Positions 1 to 6,615 of a stretch of 8,237 nt of DNA are shown in pieces. Source of the DNA: Acidobacteriaceae bacterium (GTDB lineage Bacteria > Acidobacteriota > Terriglobia > Bryobacterales > Bryobacteraceae); contig JAFAQG010000855.1 in NCBI GenBank assembly GCA_019246575.1, positions 1 to 8,237 on the forward strand, in the 5' to 3' direction. Position 1 is the first letter of the stretch; every line of letters starts with the position of its first letter. The notes under the pieces were generated by a model. That model was not told where the DNA came from. It ran no database searches and worked only from the letters and a program-made list of their open reading frames with translations. A program made the position numbers and the translations under genes.

Positions 1-2106
1 ATTCTGATCGGTGCGATAGCCGAGCGCATCTTGAAGATCGTTGAACGTTCCAAATCCCGCGCGAATCACCGTTTTCTCGCCCAAAGGACTCCACGCGATT
101 CCTACTCTGGGCTGCGGAAGAAACGTGCCTCGGTTATTTGTGAATACCGAATCGCCAATATGCGGCTGCGTGACAATCGCCCCGTTCGAGTAAACGTAAT
201 TTGCGGCCCGCCCATGTGCTTCATTCCAGCCGGTCGTGAACTCGTCGCGAAATCCCAGCGTAAGAGTCAGGCGCGGATTTAGTCTTAGCACATCTTCGGC
301 ATAGAATGCGCCGAAAAGAGACCGCCAGTTGAGTTCGGTGGGTGAGGGGTCAAACAGGAGCGTGCCGATCGTTCCTTGTAACAACGTTTGAAGGCTGGTA
401 AACGTTGCCTGGCCGTACTGGCTTAAAGCAAGGTTTTCATTCGACTGGAACTGCTGGAACCAGGCGCCGAAACTGAATTGGTGACGTCCCGCTGTCACCG
501 ACACGCGGTCTTCATAGGTATACATATTCCGATGAACGTCGAGATTGCTACCGTTGTTGCTCCCCGCGAGACTAATCTGTGCCGTAGGATTCGAGGCCGC
601 ACTCCCGCCCACAACCAGCGCTCCAACCGGAAGTCCACTCAAAAATCCAGGCAAGTTTGCCGCGGGCGTACCGGGGGTGGGTTCGCCTGTGAAGAAGTAA
701 CTTGCCCGTGAGTAGCCGAGTCGTGCTGTATTCACAACCATCGGAGAGAAGACATGCGTTTCGTCTAGAGTCGCTACCTGTTCTCGCAGTGTCTCGGCGT
801 CGGCGCTGTAAGCGTTTGTACTCGTAGGCGTGAAATCGGCACTGTCGTCCGCCGTGTAACTGGCGCTCAACGTGTCTTTAGCACTGAACACCTGGTCGAG
901 TCGCGCGGTGCCGAAATCGTCCCGAATCGTTTGCAGAGGGTTGTTGAATGTTTCTGATATACCGCCGTAATCCGGAGCTCCCGGCGAAGGCGTCGGCCAA
1001 GCGTCGATCAACGGCGAGGTACCCACGAACAGGGTTCCCGAAGAAGGACAAGGCTTCGGCGCTGGGCTCACCAATGTACACGGCAGATAGCCGCTTCGCG
1101 CATTATTATCGGGAACCAGATCCACGCCGGTCTGGTGCAGATGCTGGCGTAATTCCTCCCAATTGCCGAATAAGAAGGTCTTATTCTTTTTCACCGGCCC
1201 GCCAACCGATGCCCCGAATTGGTTGCGAGTGAACCCGGGCACTGACGCGCCGTCGAAGAAATTGCGTGCATCGAGCGCGTTGTTTCGCATGAATTCGTAC
1301 ACGGAACCGTGAGGCTCGTTGGTTCCGGATCGCGTCACAATCAAGACCTGGGCCGCAGGGTGTTTGCCATATTCCGCGCCGTAGCTGTCGCGCAGAATAT
1401 TAAACTCCTCTACGGCATCGACACCCAACAATTGCTGGCTCGTTCCGCCCGGCTGCATGTTGTTCTCAGCGGCCCCCGTAAATTCAACACCGTTGAGCAG
1501 ATAGATATTCTGTTGCGGGCGGTTGCCCGAAACCGCGAAGTTGTTGCCCGCCGTCGAATTCGAAACACCCACGCCCCCCGTCTTTTCAAACGTAAAATTC
1601 ACAACCCCGGGACTTAGCATCATAAGCAGATCGAAGCTTCTGCCGTTTAACGGCAGATTCTTAATCTCCTGCTCCCCAACGAGTCCAGTGATATCGGCCG
1701 CGCTTGTGCTTACAAGCGGAGCGTCTGCATTTACCGTAAGCTCCTGGCGCGCGGCGCCAATTTTGAGTTCGATATCAACCCGCGCATCCTGACCCACAAC
1801 CAGGTTCACGCCCGTACGCGATTCATCGGCAAAGCCGTTCTTCCGAACTCTTACTTCATAGTGGCCGATGGGCAGCGCGGCGAACTGATATTGGCCGGTG
1901 CTATTCGTGTCTCCAGTCCGGACTGCGCCGGTGTCGTCGTTCTTGGCGGTAACACTTGCATCGGAGACGACCGCGCCTGAAGCGTCCGTCACGGTTCCGG
2001 AGAGCGAGGCGGAAACCTGGGCGTGCGCTAACGACCCGCAAAGTATAAGCAGCAGCCCGGCTATGCGAGATGTACTGCGCTTGTTTAGAAGGAGAAAATG
2101 GCGCAT
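1..2106 (-). CDS. Oar-like TonB-dependent outer-membrane receptor 1 (C-terminus beyond window)
   Basis: Likely outer-membrane beta-barrel that takes up a substrate using TonB energy; the substrate is unknown. The frame stays open for 702 codons from ATG at 2106 to the left edge, without a stop or frameshift. Residues 1-29 form a signal peptide (basic n-region, Leu-rich core, AHA before Gln30). About 31-115 is a carboxypeptidase-regulatory-like beta-sandwich (SGTVTDASGAVVSDASV, then GQYQFAALPIGHYEV). About 125-265 is the plug, with LPLNGRSFDLL at 151-161 and VTRSGTN near 257-263; barrel strands follow, including RNQFGASVGGPV and LNPRLTLTLGFR. Family members usually run to about 1000-1150 residues, so roughly 300-400 are missing. 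The start is fixed by an in-frame TAA at 2121-2119. The Shine-Dalgarno is weak (AAGAG about 10 nt upstream). It diverges from the regulator at 2168. The plug has GKHPAAQV where receptor 2 has GRFGNGVI. The family is sure; the substrate is not. Confidence 0.95.
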   Translation of the reverse strand, partial: MRHFLLLNKRSTSRIAGLLLILCGSLAHAQVSASLSGTVTDASGAVVSDASVTAKNDDTGAVRTGDTNSTGQYQFAALPIGHYEVRVRKNGFADESRTGVNLVVGQDARVDIELKIGAARQELTVNADAPLVSTSAADITGLVGEQEIKNLPLNGRSFDLLMMLSPGVVNFTFEKTGGVGVSNSTAGNNFAVSGNRPQQNIYLLNGVEFTGAAENNMQPGGTSQQLLGVDAVEEFNILRDSYGAEYGKHPAAQVLIVTRSGTNEPHGSVYEFMRNNALDARNFFDGASVPGFTRNQFGASVGGPVKKNKTFLFGNWEELRQHLHQTGVDLVPDNNARSGYLPCTLVSPAPKPCPSSGTLFVGTSPLIDAWPTPSPGAPDYGGISETFNNPLQTIRDDFGTARLDQVFSAKDTLSASYTADDSADFTPTSTNAYSADAETLREQVATLDETHVFSPMVVNTARLGYSRASYFFTGEPTPGTPAANLPGFLSGLPVGALVVGGSAASNPTAQISLAGSNNGSNLDVHRNMYTYEDRVSVTAGRHQFSFGAWFQQFQSNENLALSQYGQATFTSLQTLLQGTIGTLLFDPSPTELNWRSLFGAFYAEDVLRLNPRLTLTLGFRDEFTTGWNEAHGRAANYVYSNGAIVTQPHIGDSVFTNNRGTFLPQPRVGIAWSPLGEKTVIRAGFGTFNDLQDALGYRTDQN

Positions 2107-2123
2107 TTGTTGTCGCTCTTAAG

Positions 2124-2139
2124 ATACTTTGTAAAGTAT
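2124..2139. promoter_or_regulatory. Perfect inverted repeat, candidate operator in divergent spacer
   Basis: ATACTTT-GT-AAAGTAT is a perfect 7-bp inverted repeat with a 2-bp centre. It lies in the 61-bp spacer between the divergent receptor 1 and the helix-turn-helix regulator. Its two-fold symmetry and size suit a dimeric Xre-type repressor. It covers a -10-like box read toward receptor 1. Because the spacer is so short, one bound dimer could affect both promoters. The symmetry is seen directly; the operator role is inferred. Confidence 0.5.
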
Positions 2140-2140
2140 A
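2135..2140 (-). promoter_or_regulatory. Possible -10 box for receptor 1
   Basis: Read on the minus strand this is TATACT, a 5/6 match to TATAAT. It would put the transcription start near 2128 and leave a leader of roughly 22 nt before the ATG at 2106. No good -35 is seen 17 bp upstream (CCCTGG). It overlaps one arm of the inverted repeat, so a bound protein would block it. On the plus strand, TTGTCG at 2110-2115 and TAAAGT at 2132-2137 (16-bp gap) form an equally weak candidate for the regulator gene. Confidence 0.35.
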
Positions 2141-2167
2141 CGCGACATAGCGCGCGCCCAGGGCTCG

Positions 2168-3268
2168 ATGACCGTTACCAACAGCTTGCAGGAGATTCGC
2201 AAAAAGAGAAAACTTTCGGCCGCTGAATTGGCGCAGCGTGTCGGCGTCAGCCGCCAGACCATCTACGCCATTGAAGGCGGCGTTTTCGTTCCGAACACGG
2301 CGGTTTCGTTAGAGCTGTCTCGCGTCCTCGACGTAACCGTTGAGGAGATTTTTTCTCTAACGGAGCAACAAACAGGCGAGCCGGTGAAGGCCGACTTGCT
2401 CCCTATTGTTCAAGTCAACCAGGGGCAGCCTGTCAGGCTTTGCCGAATGCAGGGGCGGCTGGTAGCCGTTCCCGCTACTTTCATGCCCGGCTACCTTCCC
2501 GCCGCGGACGGCATTATTGAATCGCGTAAAAACGCGAGCGTCCTCGTCAAATCGCCCGTTTCATTGCCTGCCCAGGGCGAACGCCTCATTTTGGCCGGCT
2601 GCGATCCCGCACTTTCGCTACTGCAGGATGCGCTACGCCCTTCTGCAATTGAGATCGTTAGCGTGCTCGCCGCAAGCCGGCTTGCGCTCGACTGGCTGAA
2701 GCAGGGAAAAATCCACGTCGCGGGCTCGCACCTTCTCGACCATGCGACGGGAAATTATAACGTTCCCATAATCCGGCGTCTCCTCCCCAAGGCCTCGCTT
2801 CGGGTCATCACTTTCGCGGTCTGGGAACAAGGACTGGTTGTAAAGCGCGGCAACCCCAAAAGCATTCGCTCTGTGGCCGATCTGGCCCGCAATGGTGTCA
2901 CGATCGTAAATCGCGAAAAAGGAGCGGGCAGCCGGGATTTGCTGGATTCCAGCCTCCGTCAGCTCCGTATTCCGTTCAAACGGGTAAAGGGCTACCGTTC
3001 GATTGCTACAGGCCACCTCGAGGCGGCATACGCCGTCGCAGCGGGTCACGCCGATTGCTGCATCGCCTCTCGATCCGCGGCCCGCTGTTTCGCCTTGGAC
3101 TTCGTTCCCTTAGCTGTCGAACGTTTCGATCTTTCGTTTACGAAAGCGTGCTTGGAGTCAACGGTCGCAAGGGCGCTCATCGACGTGTTGCATCGTTCTG
3201 ACTTCAGAAAGAAACTTCAATTCATCGCCGGTTACGACACGACCCACACGGGCGAGGTCTTAGTTTAA
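2168..3268 (+). CDS. Xre-type HTH regulator with periplasmic-binding-protein-like sensor domain
   Basis: A one-component cytoplasmic transcription regulator of 366 residues. Residues 7-61 are an Xre/Cro-type helix-turn-helix (LSAAELAQRVGVSRQTIYAIE, recognition helix about 28-36, then VPNTAVSLELSRVLDVTVEEIF). Residues 78-140 form a short linking domain. About 140-355 is a PBP-like ligand-binding domain (the fold seen in molybdate-type regulators and fused to MoeA-like proteins), with GCDPALSLL, HVAGSHLLDHATGNYN, EQGLVVKRGNP, NREKGAGSRDLLD and LDFVPLAVERFDL. There is no signal peptide or membrane segment, so it senses a cytoplasmic ligand, probably a small oxyanion, though that rests on family knowledge only. 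Its ATG is the only one between an in-frame TAA at 2132 and the HTH; the Shine-Dalgarno is poor (AGGG, 4 nt upstream). It diverges from receptor 1 and converges on receptor 2, without transporter or cofactor genes beside it. Adjacent cysteines at 297-298 lie in the sensor domain. Confidence 0.9.
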   Translation: MTVTNSLQEIRKKRKLSAAELAQRVGVSRQTIYAIEGGVFVPNTAVSLELSRVLDVTVEEIFSLTEQQTGEPVKADLLPIVQVNQGQPVRLCRMQGRLVAVPATFMPGYLPAADGIIESRKNASVLVKSPVSLPAQGERLILAGCDPALSLLQDALRPSAIEIVSVLAASRLALDWLKQGKIHVAGSHLLDHATGNYNVPIIRRLLPKASLRVITFAVWEQGLVVKRGNPKSIRSVADLARNGVTIVNREKGAGSRDLLDSSLRQLRIPFKRVKGYRSIATGHLEAAYAVAAGHADCCIASRSAARCFALDFVPLAVERFDLSFTKACLESTVARALIDVLHRSDFRKKLQFIAGYDTTHTGEVLV

Positions 3269-3341
3269 GCGTTGGGCGATGTTTTTAGTCCGTCGTGAAA
3301 ACGTGAGCTATTTATTTCGATGCTAATCCGAGTCTCAGGCC
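3269..3341. other. Convergent spacer without clear terminator
   Basis: This 73-bp gap separates the stop codons of the regulator (plus) and receptor 2 (minus). It holds a T5 run and a CGTG-AAAA-CGTG direct repeat, but I see no GC-rich stem followed by a U-tract on either strand. Termination may be Rho-dependent, or the transcripts may overlap at their 3' ends. Confidence 0.5.
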
Positions 3342-6300
3342 TTAAAACGTCACCCTTAACCCCAACTGCACCTGCCGCATCTCTCTTGCGCTGGTGATCT
3401 GCCCGACATTCGCTGAACTCAGCGTTGCATTCGGCGCATTCAGGCTCACCAGATTAAACGCGTTCGTAAACTCGCTCCGGAACTGCAGCTTTGCGCGCTC
3501 ACCGAACGCAAAATCCCGATAAATGCCAAGATCCACATTCCGCTGGCCCGGCCCGTCCAGGATGTTTCTCCCCGCGTTCCCGTCCGTCCCGATCGGATTC
3601 GGTACAAACGCATTGATGTTGAACCACATCTGCGTAACAGCAGCACGGGAGCGGTTTGGGCTCAAATACGGATTGCCGACAATATTCGGCCGGTCTGTGG
3701 TACTGCCGTCGTAATTGTTATCTTTGCCCGTCGTCACGGTAAACGGCAGCCCGCTTCGGAAGGTGATGATCGGCGCGAGATTCCACCCGTTCAGGAGATT
3801 TCGCAACATACCGCTATTTCCCGTGTAGTAACTGACGTTCCAGATCAGCGATGTTACCGACGTGTGCCGCTGATCGTAATCCGATCGCCCATGCTCGAGC
3901 GCGACATTGTTGAAATCCTGCGCTCCCGGATTCGTCGATTGCTGGTCCAGCGAAGCTCCCGAAAGCGATTTACTGAACACATAGTAACTATTCAGACTAA
4001 AATACTTCCCGAGCGCTTTCTTTGCAGTAATCTGCAGCGCATTATACGAGGCCGTCTGGTTCGATTGCATGAGCACAACCGAGCTCAGTAGCCCGGGCGC
4101 AATCGGACGCCGGTTGTTGTAATTGGAGCTGGTTGCCGTACTCGTGAATATGGGATAATTCACATCTCTCCCAAACGCCAGGTGATGGCTGAACGTTCCG
4201 ACATACGCACCCGACAAACTGACACCGCCCCCAATCTCCCGCTGGACTGAAAAGTTGAACTGATAACTGTAAGGCCAGCGGAAATTCGTATCGATGGGCA
4301 GCAATGATGCCGGCAAGATAAACCGGGCGTTGTTTGGCGAATAAATATACGGGAACGGAGACACACCGCCCGGGAAACTGGCGTAAGGATTCGTTAGCGA
4401 CGCGACGTTGCTGAACTGCTGGCGCACCGCGAACGGCTGCGAGTTCTCCACCGCTCCCCAACCGTTACCCGAAACACTGCCGAAAAAGACGCCGCCTCCC
4501 GCGCGAATGGAGGTCTTCCCGTTTCCGAACGGATCCCACGCGAGTCCCACCCTCGGCGATATATGGTCCCGGCGAACAGGAACTACTCCGCGTTCCACGC
4601 CTTTGTCTCCCACGACGAGAAGCCCCGGAGGCGCATTCGGGATAACGGTCGATTGCCGGCCGGCAATGAACGTCTCCTCCCGGTTCTGCGGGTCGACGGG
4701 CGGCGTTTGAATGTCGTAGCGCACGCCAAGGTTCAACGTGAGCCGCGGATGTACTTTGAAATCGTCCTGCAGAAATAAACCCATGTTCCAGGAATCGTAA
4801 TATGCATCCTCGGGTGCGTCCTGGTTCATCGTGTTCGGCAAACCCAACAGAAAATCGGCAAAGGCATCGCCCTGGTTTGTCCTCGGGCCGGTTTTCGCGC
4901 CGGTGAAGTTGAAGATGCCGTAGTCATTCAAGAGCGTGCGTTGAACGTCCTTCGCCAGGCCCACTTCGCCTCCAAACCTCAGCGAATGCCGGCCTGTGGT
5001 GTACCCGAAGACGTCTCGCAGCGTGTAGATGTTCGACCCCGCCACAGGGCCTGCGATCGATTGACCAAGCGTGAAGTAGCCCGTCACGGCAATCTGCGGC
5101 AAAGCCGGCGGCCCCTGAGGCGTAAACGTCGATCCCAAATCGTGCAGCGATATCGCGGGAAGGTTCACGCGAGATCCGAAGTACCGTGTGTAATTCAGCC
5201 ACGCCTGGTTTACCGCGTGATCGCCGATCGTCCAGGTATCGCTAACGTTTGCATTATGCTGCCGCCACTCGAAATGCTGTGTGGACCACGGTATGTTCGG
5301 ACTGGAGCCCGAAACAATATCATTCGTCCCCGATGTAGTGTAGTAACTCCCGGTAATCCGCTGTTTATCTGTAACAAGGTGATCGACCTTGCCCATCCAC
5401 TCATCGCTGTTATACGGAGTCCGCACCTGCCCCTGAAAAACGTTGTTAGGCAAGTTAGCGAGCGGGATGTACTTATTCAGTATGTTAACTGCGGTAGGGT
5501 CAAACCGCGAGACCGGAATCATGTTGTTATTGAACTGTATTCCGTTTCGGGGATCGATAATCGGTTTCGAGCCTGAGAAGTTTCCATTCCGTTGCGCAAT
5601 GGTTGGCACGACAGCCCCGTTAAGAAACGTCGTCGTGCTTTGCCGCAAGCCCGAATAAGTCGCGAAGAAAAATGTCTTATTCCGCATAACCGGGCCGCCG
5701 AATGTGCCTCCAAACTGATTGCGATGGAGCGGAGGTTTCGCAAGCGCATTGTAAGTGTTGGCGTTCAGCTTCGTGTTCCTTAGAAACTCGAACGCCGAGC
5801 CGTGAAAATCGTTCGTGCCCGATCGTGTGATTACATTGATCACGCCGTTGCCGAAGCGCCCGTACTCCGCGCTGTAGTTACTGGTTTCCACCCGAAACTC
5901 GTCGATCGCATCCGGGTTCGGAACAACGTTGCCCGTGTTTCGCAGGTCGTTCATGTTGGGGCCGCCGTCCAGGTAGTAATTCACCGACCCCATGGTGGCA
6001 TCGGAGCCCCCGTTCAGAAATGTCCTTTGTTCGGGATAGCCCAACGTAATTGCCTGGGTCGTGTTCTGATAACCCGGTACAAGCGTGAGCAGGTTGTACG
6101 CGTTCCGATTGACCAGCGGTAGCGTCGTAATCTGTTGCGTATCGATCGTCTGCCCGACTGTGGCATTCGTCGTATTGATCAGCGGAACTGCGGATGTAAC
6201 GGTCACACTTTCGGAAGCTTGCCCCAGTTTTAGAGAAGCATCCACACGCGCAAACTGGCCTACCTGCAGCACAATGCCCGTCTGCCTGAACGTGCTGAAC

Positions 6301-6551
6301 CCGTGCGCCGTAACTTCAATCGCGTACTTCCCCGGCGGCAGCAGGTCGAAGCGGTACTCGCCCTCTCGGTTCGTTTGCACCGTCCGCGCCAATCCGGTGT
6401 CCGAGTTGGTGGCGGTCACTTGCGCATCGGGAACGCTCGCCCCCTGCGCGTCCACGACGTTGCCGACGATATTACCCGTGACCTGCTGCGCCGAAACGTG
6501 AGCCTGTAAAACGACCGACACAACGCAAACTGCAATGAAGAGTTTTCTCAT
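3342..6551 (-). CDS. Oar-like TonB-dependent outer-membrane receptor 2 (complete)
   Basis: Complete 1069-residue outer-membrane receptor, a normal length for this family; probably TonB-powered uptake of an unidentified substrate. Residues 1-21 are a signal peptide (MRKLF n-region, VSA before Gln22). About 24-115 is a carboxypeptidase-regulatory-like domain (VGNVVDAQGASVPDAQV, then GEYRFDLLPPGKYAIEV). About 118-250 is the plug: LPLVNRNAYNLL at 144-155, YYLDGG at 192-197, DEFRVETSNYSAEYGRFGNG, VITRSGTNDFHG. The remainder is the barrel, with FGGPVMRNKTFFFATYSGLR, HPRLTLNLGVRYD and RQVQLGLRVTF at the end; the terminal Phe is the usual outer-membrane assembly signal. The start is supported by GAGG 8 nt upstream. 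It shares domain order with receptor 1 but is clearly diverged (LPLVNR versus LPLNGR), so this is not a recent tandem copy. It converges on the regulator and diverges from the aminotransferase. Confidence 0.96.
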   Translation of the reverse strand: MRKLFIAVCVVSVVLQAHVSAQQVTGNIVGNVVDAQGASVPDAQVTATNSDTGLARTVQTNREGEYRFDLLPPGKYAIEVTAHGFSTFRQTGIVLQVGQFARVDASLKLGQASESVTVTSAVPLINTTNATVGQTIDTQQITTLPLVNRNAYNLLTLVPGYQNTTQAITLGYPEQRTFLNGGSDATMGSVNYYLDGGPNMNDLRNTGNVVPNPDAIDEFRVETSNYSAEYGRFGNGVINVITRSGTNDFHGSAFEFLRNTKLNANTYNALAKPPLHRNQFGGTFGGPVMRNKTFFFATYSGLRQSTTTFLNGAVVPTIAQRNGNFSGSKPIIDPRNGIQFNNNMIPVSRFDPTAVNILNKYIPLANLPNNVFQGQVRTPYNSDEWMGKVDHLVTDKQRITGSYYTTSGTNDIVSGSSPNIPWSTQHFEWRQHNANVSDTWTIGDHAVNQAWLNYTRYFGSRVNLPAISLHDLGSTFTPQGPPALPQIAVTGYFTLGQSIAGPVAGSNIYTLRDVFGYTTGRHSLRFGGEVGLAKDVQRTLLNDYGIFNFTGAKTGPRTNQGDAFADFLLGLPNTMNQDAPEDAYYDSWNMGLFLQDDFKVHPRLTLNLGVRYDIQTPPVDPQNREETFIAGRQSTVIPNAPPGLLVVGDKGVERGVVPVRRDHISPRVGLAWDPFGNGKTSIRAGGGVFFGSVSGNGWGAVENSQPFAVRQQFSNVASLTNPYASFPGGVSPFPYIYSPNNARFILPASLLPIDTNFRWPYSYQFNFSVQREIGGGVSLSGAYVGTFSHHLAFGRDVNYPIFTSTATSSNYNNRRPIAPGLLSSVVLMQSNQTASYNALQITAKKALGKYFSLNSYYVFSKSLSGASLDQQSTNPGAQDFNNVALEHGRSDYDQRHTSVTSLIWNVSYYTGNSGMLRNLLNGWNLAPIITFRSGLPFTVTTGKDNNYDGSTTDRPNIVGNPYLSPNRSRAAVTQMWFNINAFVPNPIGTDGNAGRNILDGPGQRNVDLGIYRDFAFGERAKLQFRSEFTNAFNLVSLNAPNATLSSANVGQITSAREMRQVQLGLRVTF

Positions 6552-6575
6552 GAGCTCGACCTCGTTCTCATGAGC
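6545..6575. repeat. Duplicated 11-bp motif containing a palindromic octamer
   Basis: TTCTCATGAGC occurs at 6545-6555 and again at 6565-6575, exactly 20 bp apart. Each copy contains the perfect palindrome CTCATGAG. The first copy covers the start codon of receptor 2; the second covers an internal ATG of the possible leader peptide. The spacing is about two helical turns, which suits a protein binding both sites on one DNA face, but the pair could also be a small duplication of the start-codon context. Confidence 0.45.
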
Positions 6576-6577
6576 AT
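6548..6577 (-). CDS. Possible 9-codon leader peptide coupled to receptor 2
   Basis: On the minus strand, AGGAG (6586-6582) lies 4 nt before an ATG at 6577. That ATG opens a short frame, MLMRTRSSS, which ends in TGA at 6550-6548. The stop overlaps the receptor ATG at 6551-6549 as ATGA, the classic arrangement for translational coupling. The frame is -1 relative to the receptor. The receptor's own GAGG lies inside this small frame. Translation is inferred; a 9-codon frame can arise by chance, and the good Shine-Dalgarno plus exact ATGA overlap are the only support. A 1-nt indel in an originally longer signal peptide would be an alternative explanation. Confidence 0.3.
   Translation of the reverse strand: MLMRTRSSS
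6560..6563 (-). promoter_or_regulatory. Ribosome binding site of receptor 2
   Basis: GAGG on the minus strand, 8 nt upstream of the ATG at 6551. It supports this start over the out-of-frame ATGs at 6571 and 6577. Confidence 0.6.
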
Positions 6578-6603
6578 ATCTCTCCTGAAACGACCTGCGC
6601 CGT

Positions 6604-6609
6604 TACAAT
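6604..6609 (+). promoter_or_regulatory. -10 box placed for a leaderless aminotransferase mRNA
   Basis: TACAAT (5/6 to TATAAT) ends 6 nt before the ATG at 6616. Transcription starting at the usual distance would begin at or next to the A of that ATG. There is no purine-rich ribosome site upstream of the ATG at 6616 or the in-frame ATG at 6622, which fits leaderless translation. No convincing -35 is present: TCTCCT sits at 17-bp spacing, and CTGAAA at 6585-6590 is too close. Confidence 0.4.
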
Positions 6610-6615
6610 CGCAGC

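Noticed and set aside
878..1081. A 67-residue minus-strand open frame inside receptor 1
   Set aside because: It is an out-of-frame shadow; the receptor's own frame is continuous across it with recognisable plug-to-barrel sequence.
2119..2148. A second 9-codon frame (MSRILYKVS) upstream of receptor 1, matching in length the leader seen before receptor 2
   Set aside because: It has no ribosome site, lies largely inside the inverted repeat, and would start upstream of the transcription start implied by the TATACT box. The equal length looks coincidental.
3269..3341. Possible intrinsic terminator between the regulator and receptor 2
   Set aside because: The T5 run has no GC-rich stem before it, and CGTG-AAAA-CGTG is a direct, not inverted, repeat.
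4941..5576. A 211-residue plus-strand frame opposite receptor 2
   Set aside because: It is antisense to an intact, well-matched receptor gene, is Arg-rich with no recognisable domain, and is typical of antisense frames in GC-rich DNA.
1..6551. Recent tandem duplication of the two receptors
   Set aside because: They share domain order and short motifs only; plug, linker and barrel sequences differ widely, so they are old paralogs.
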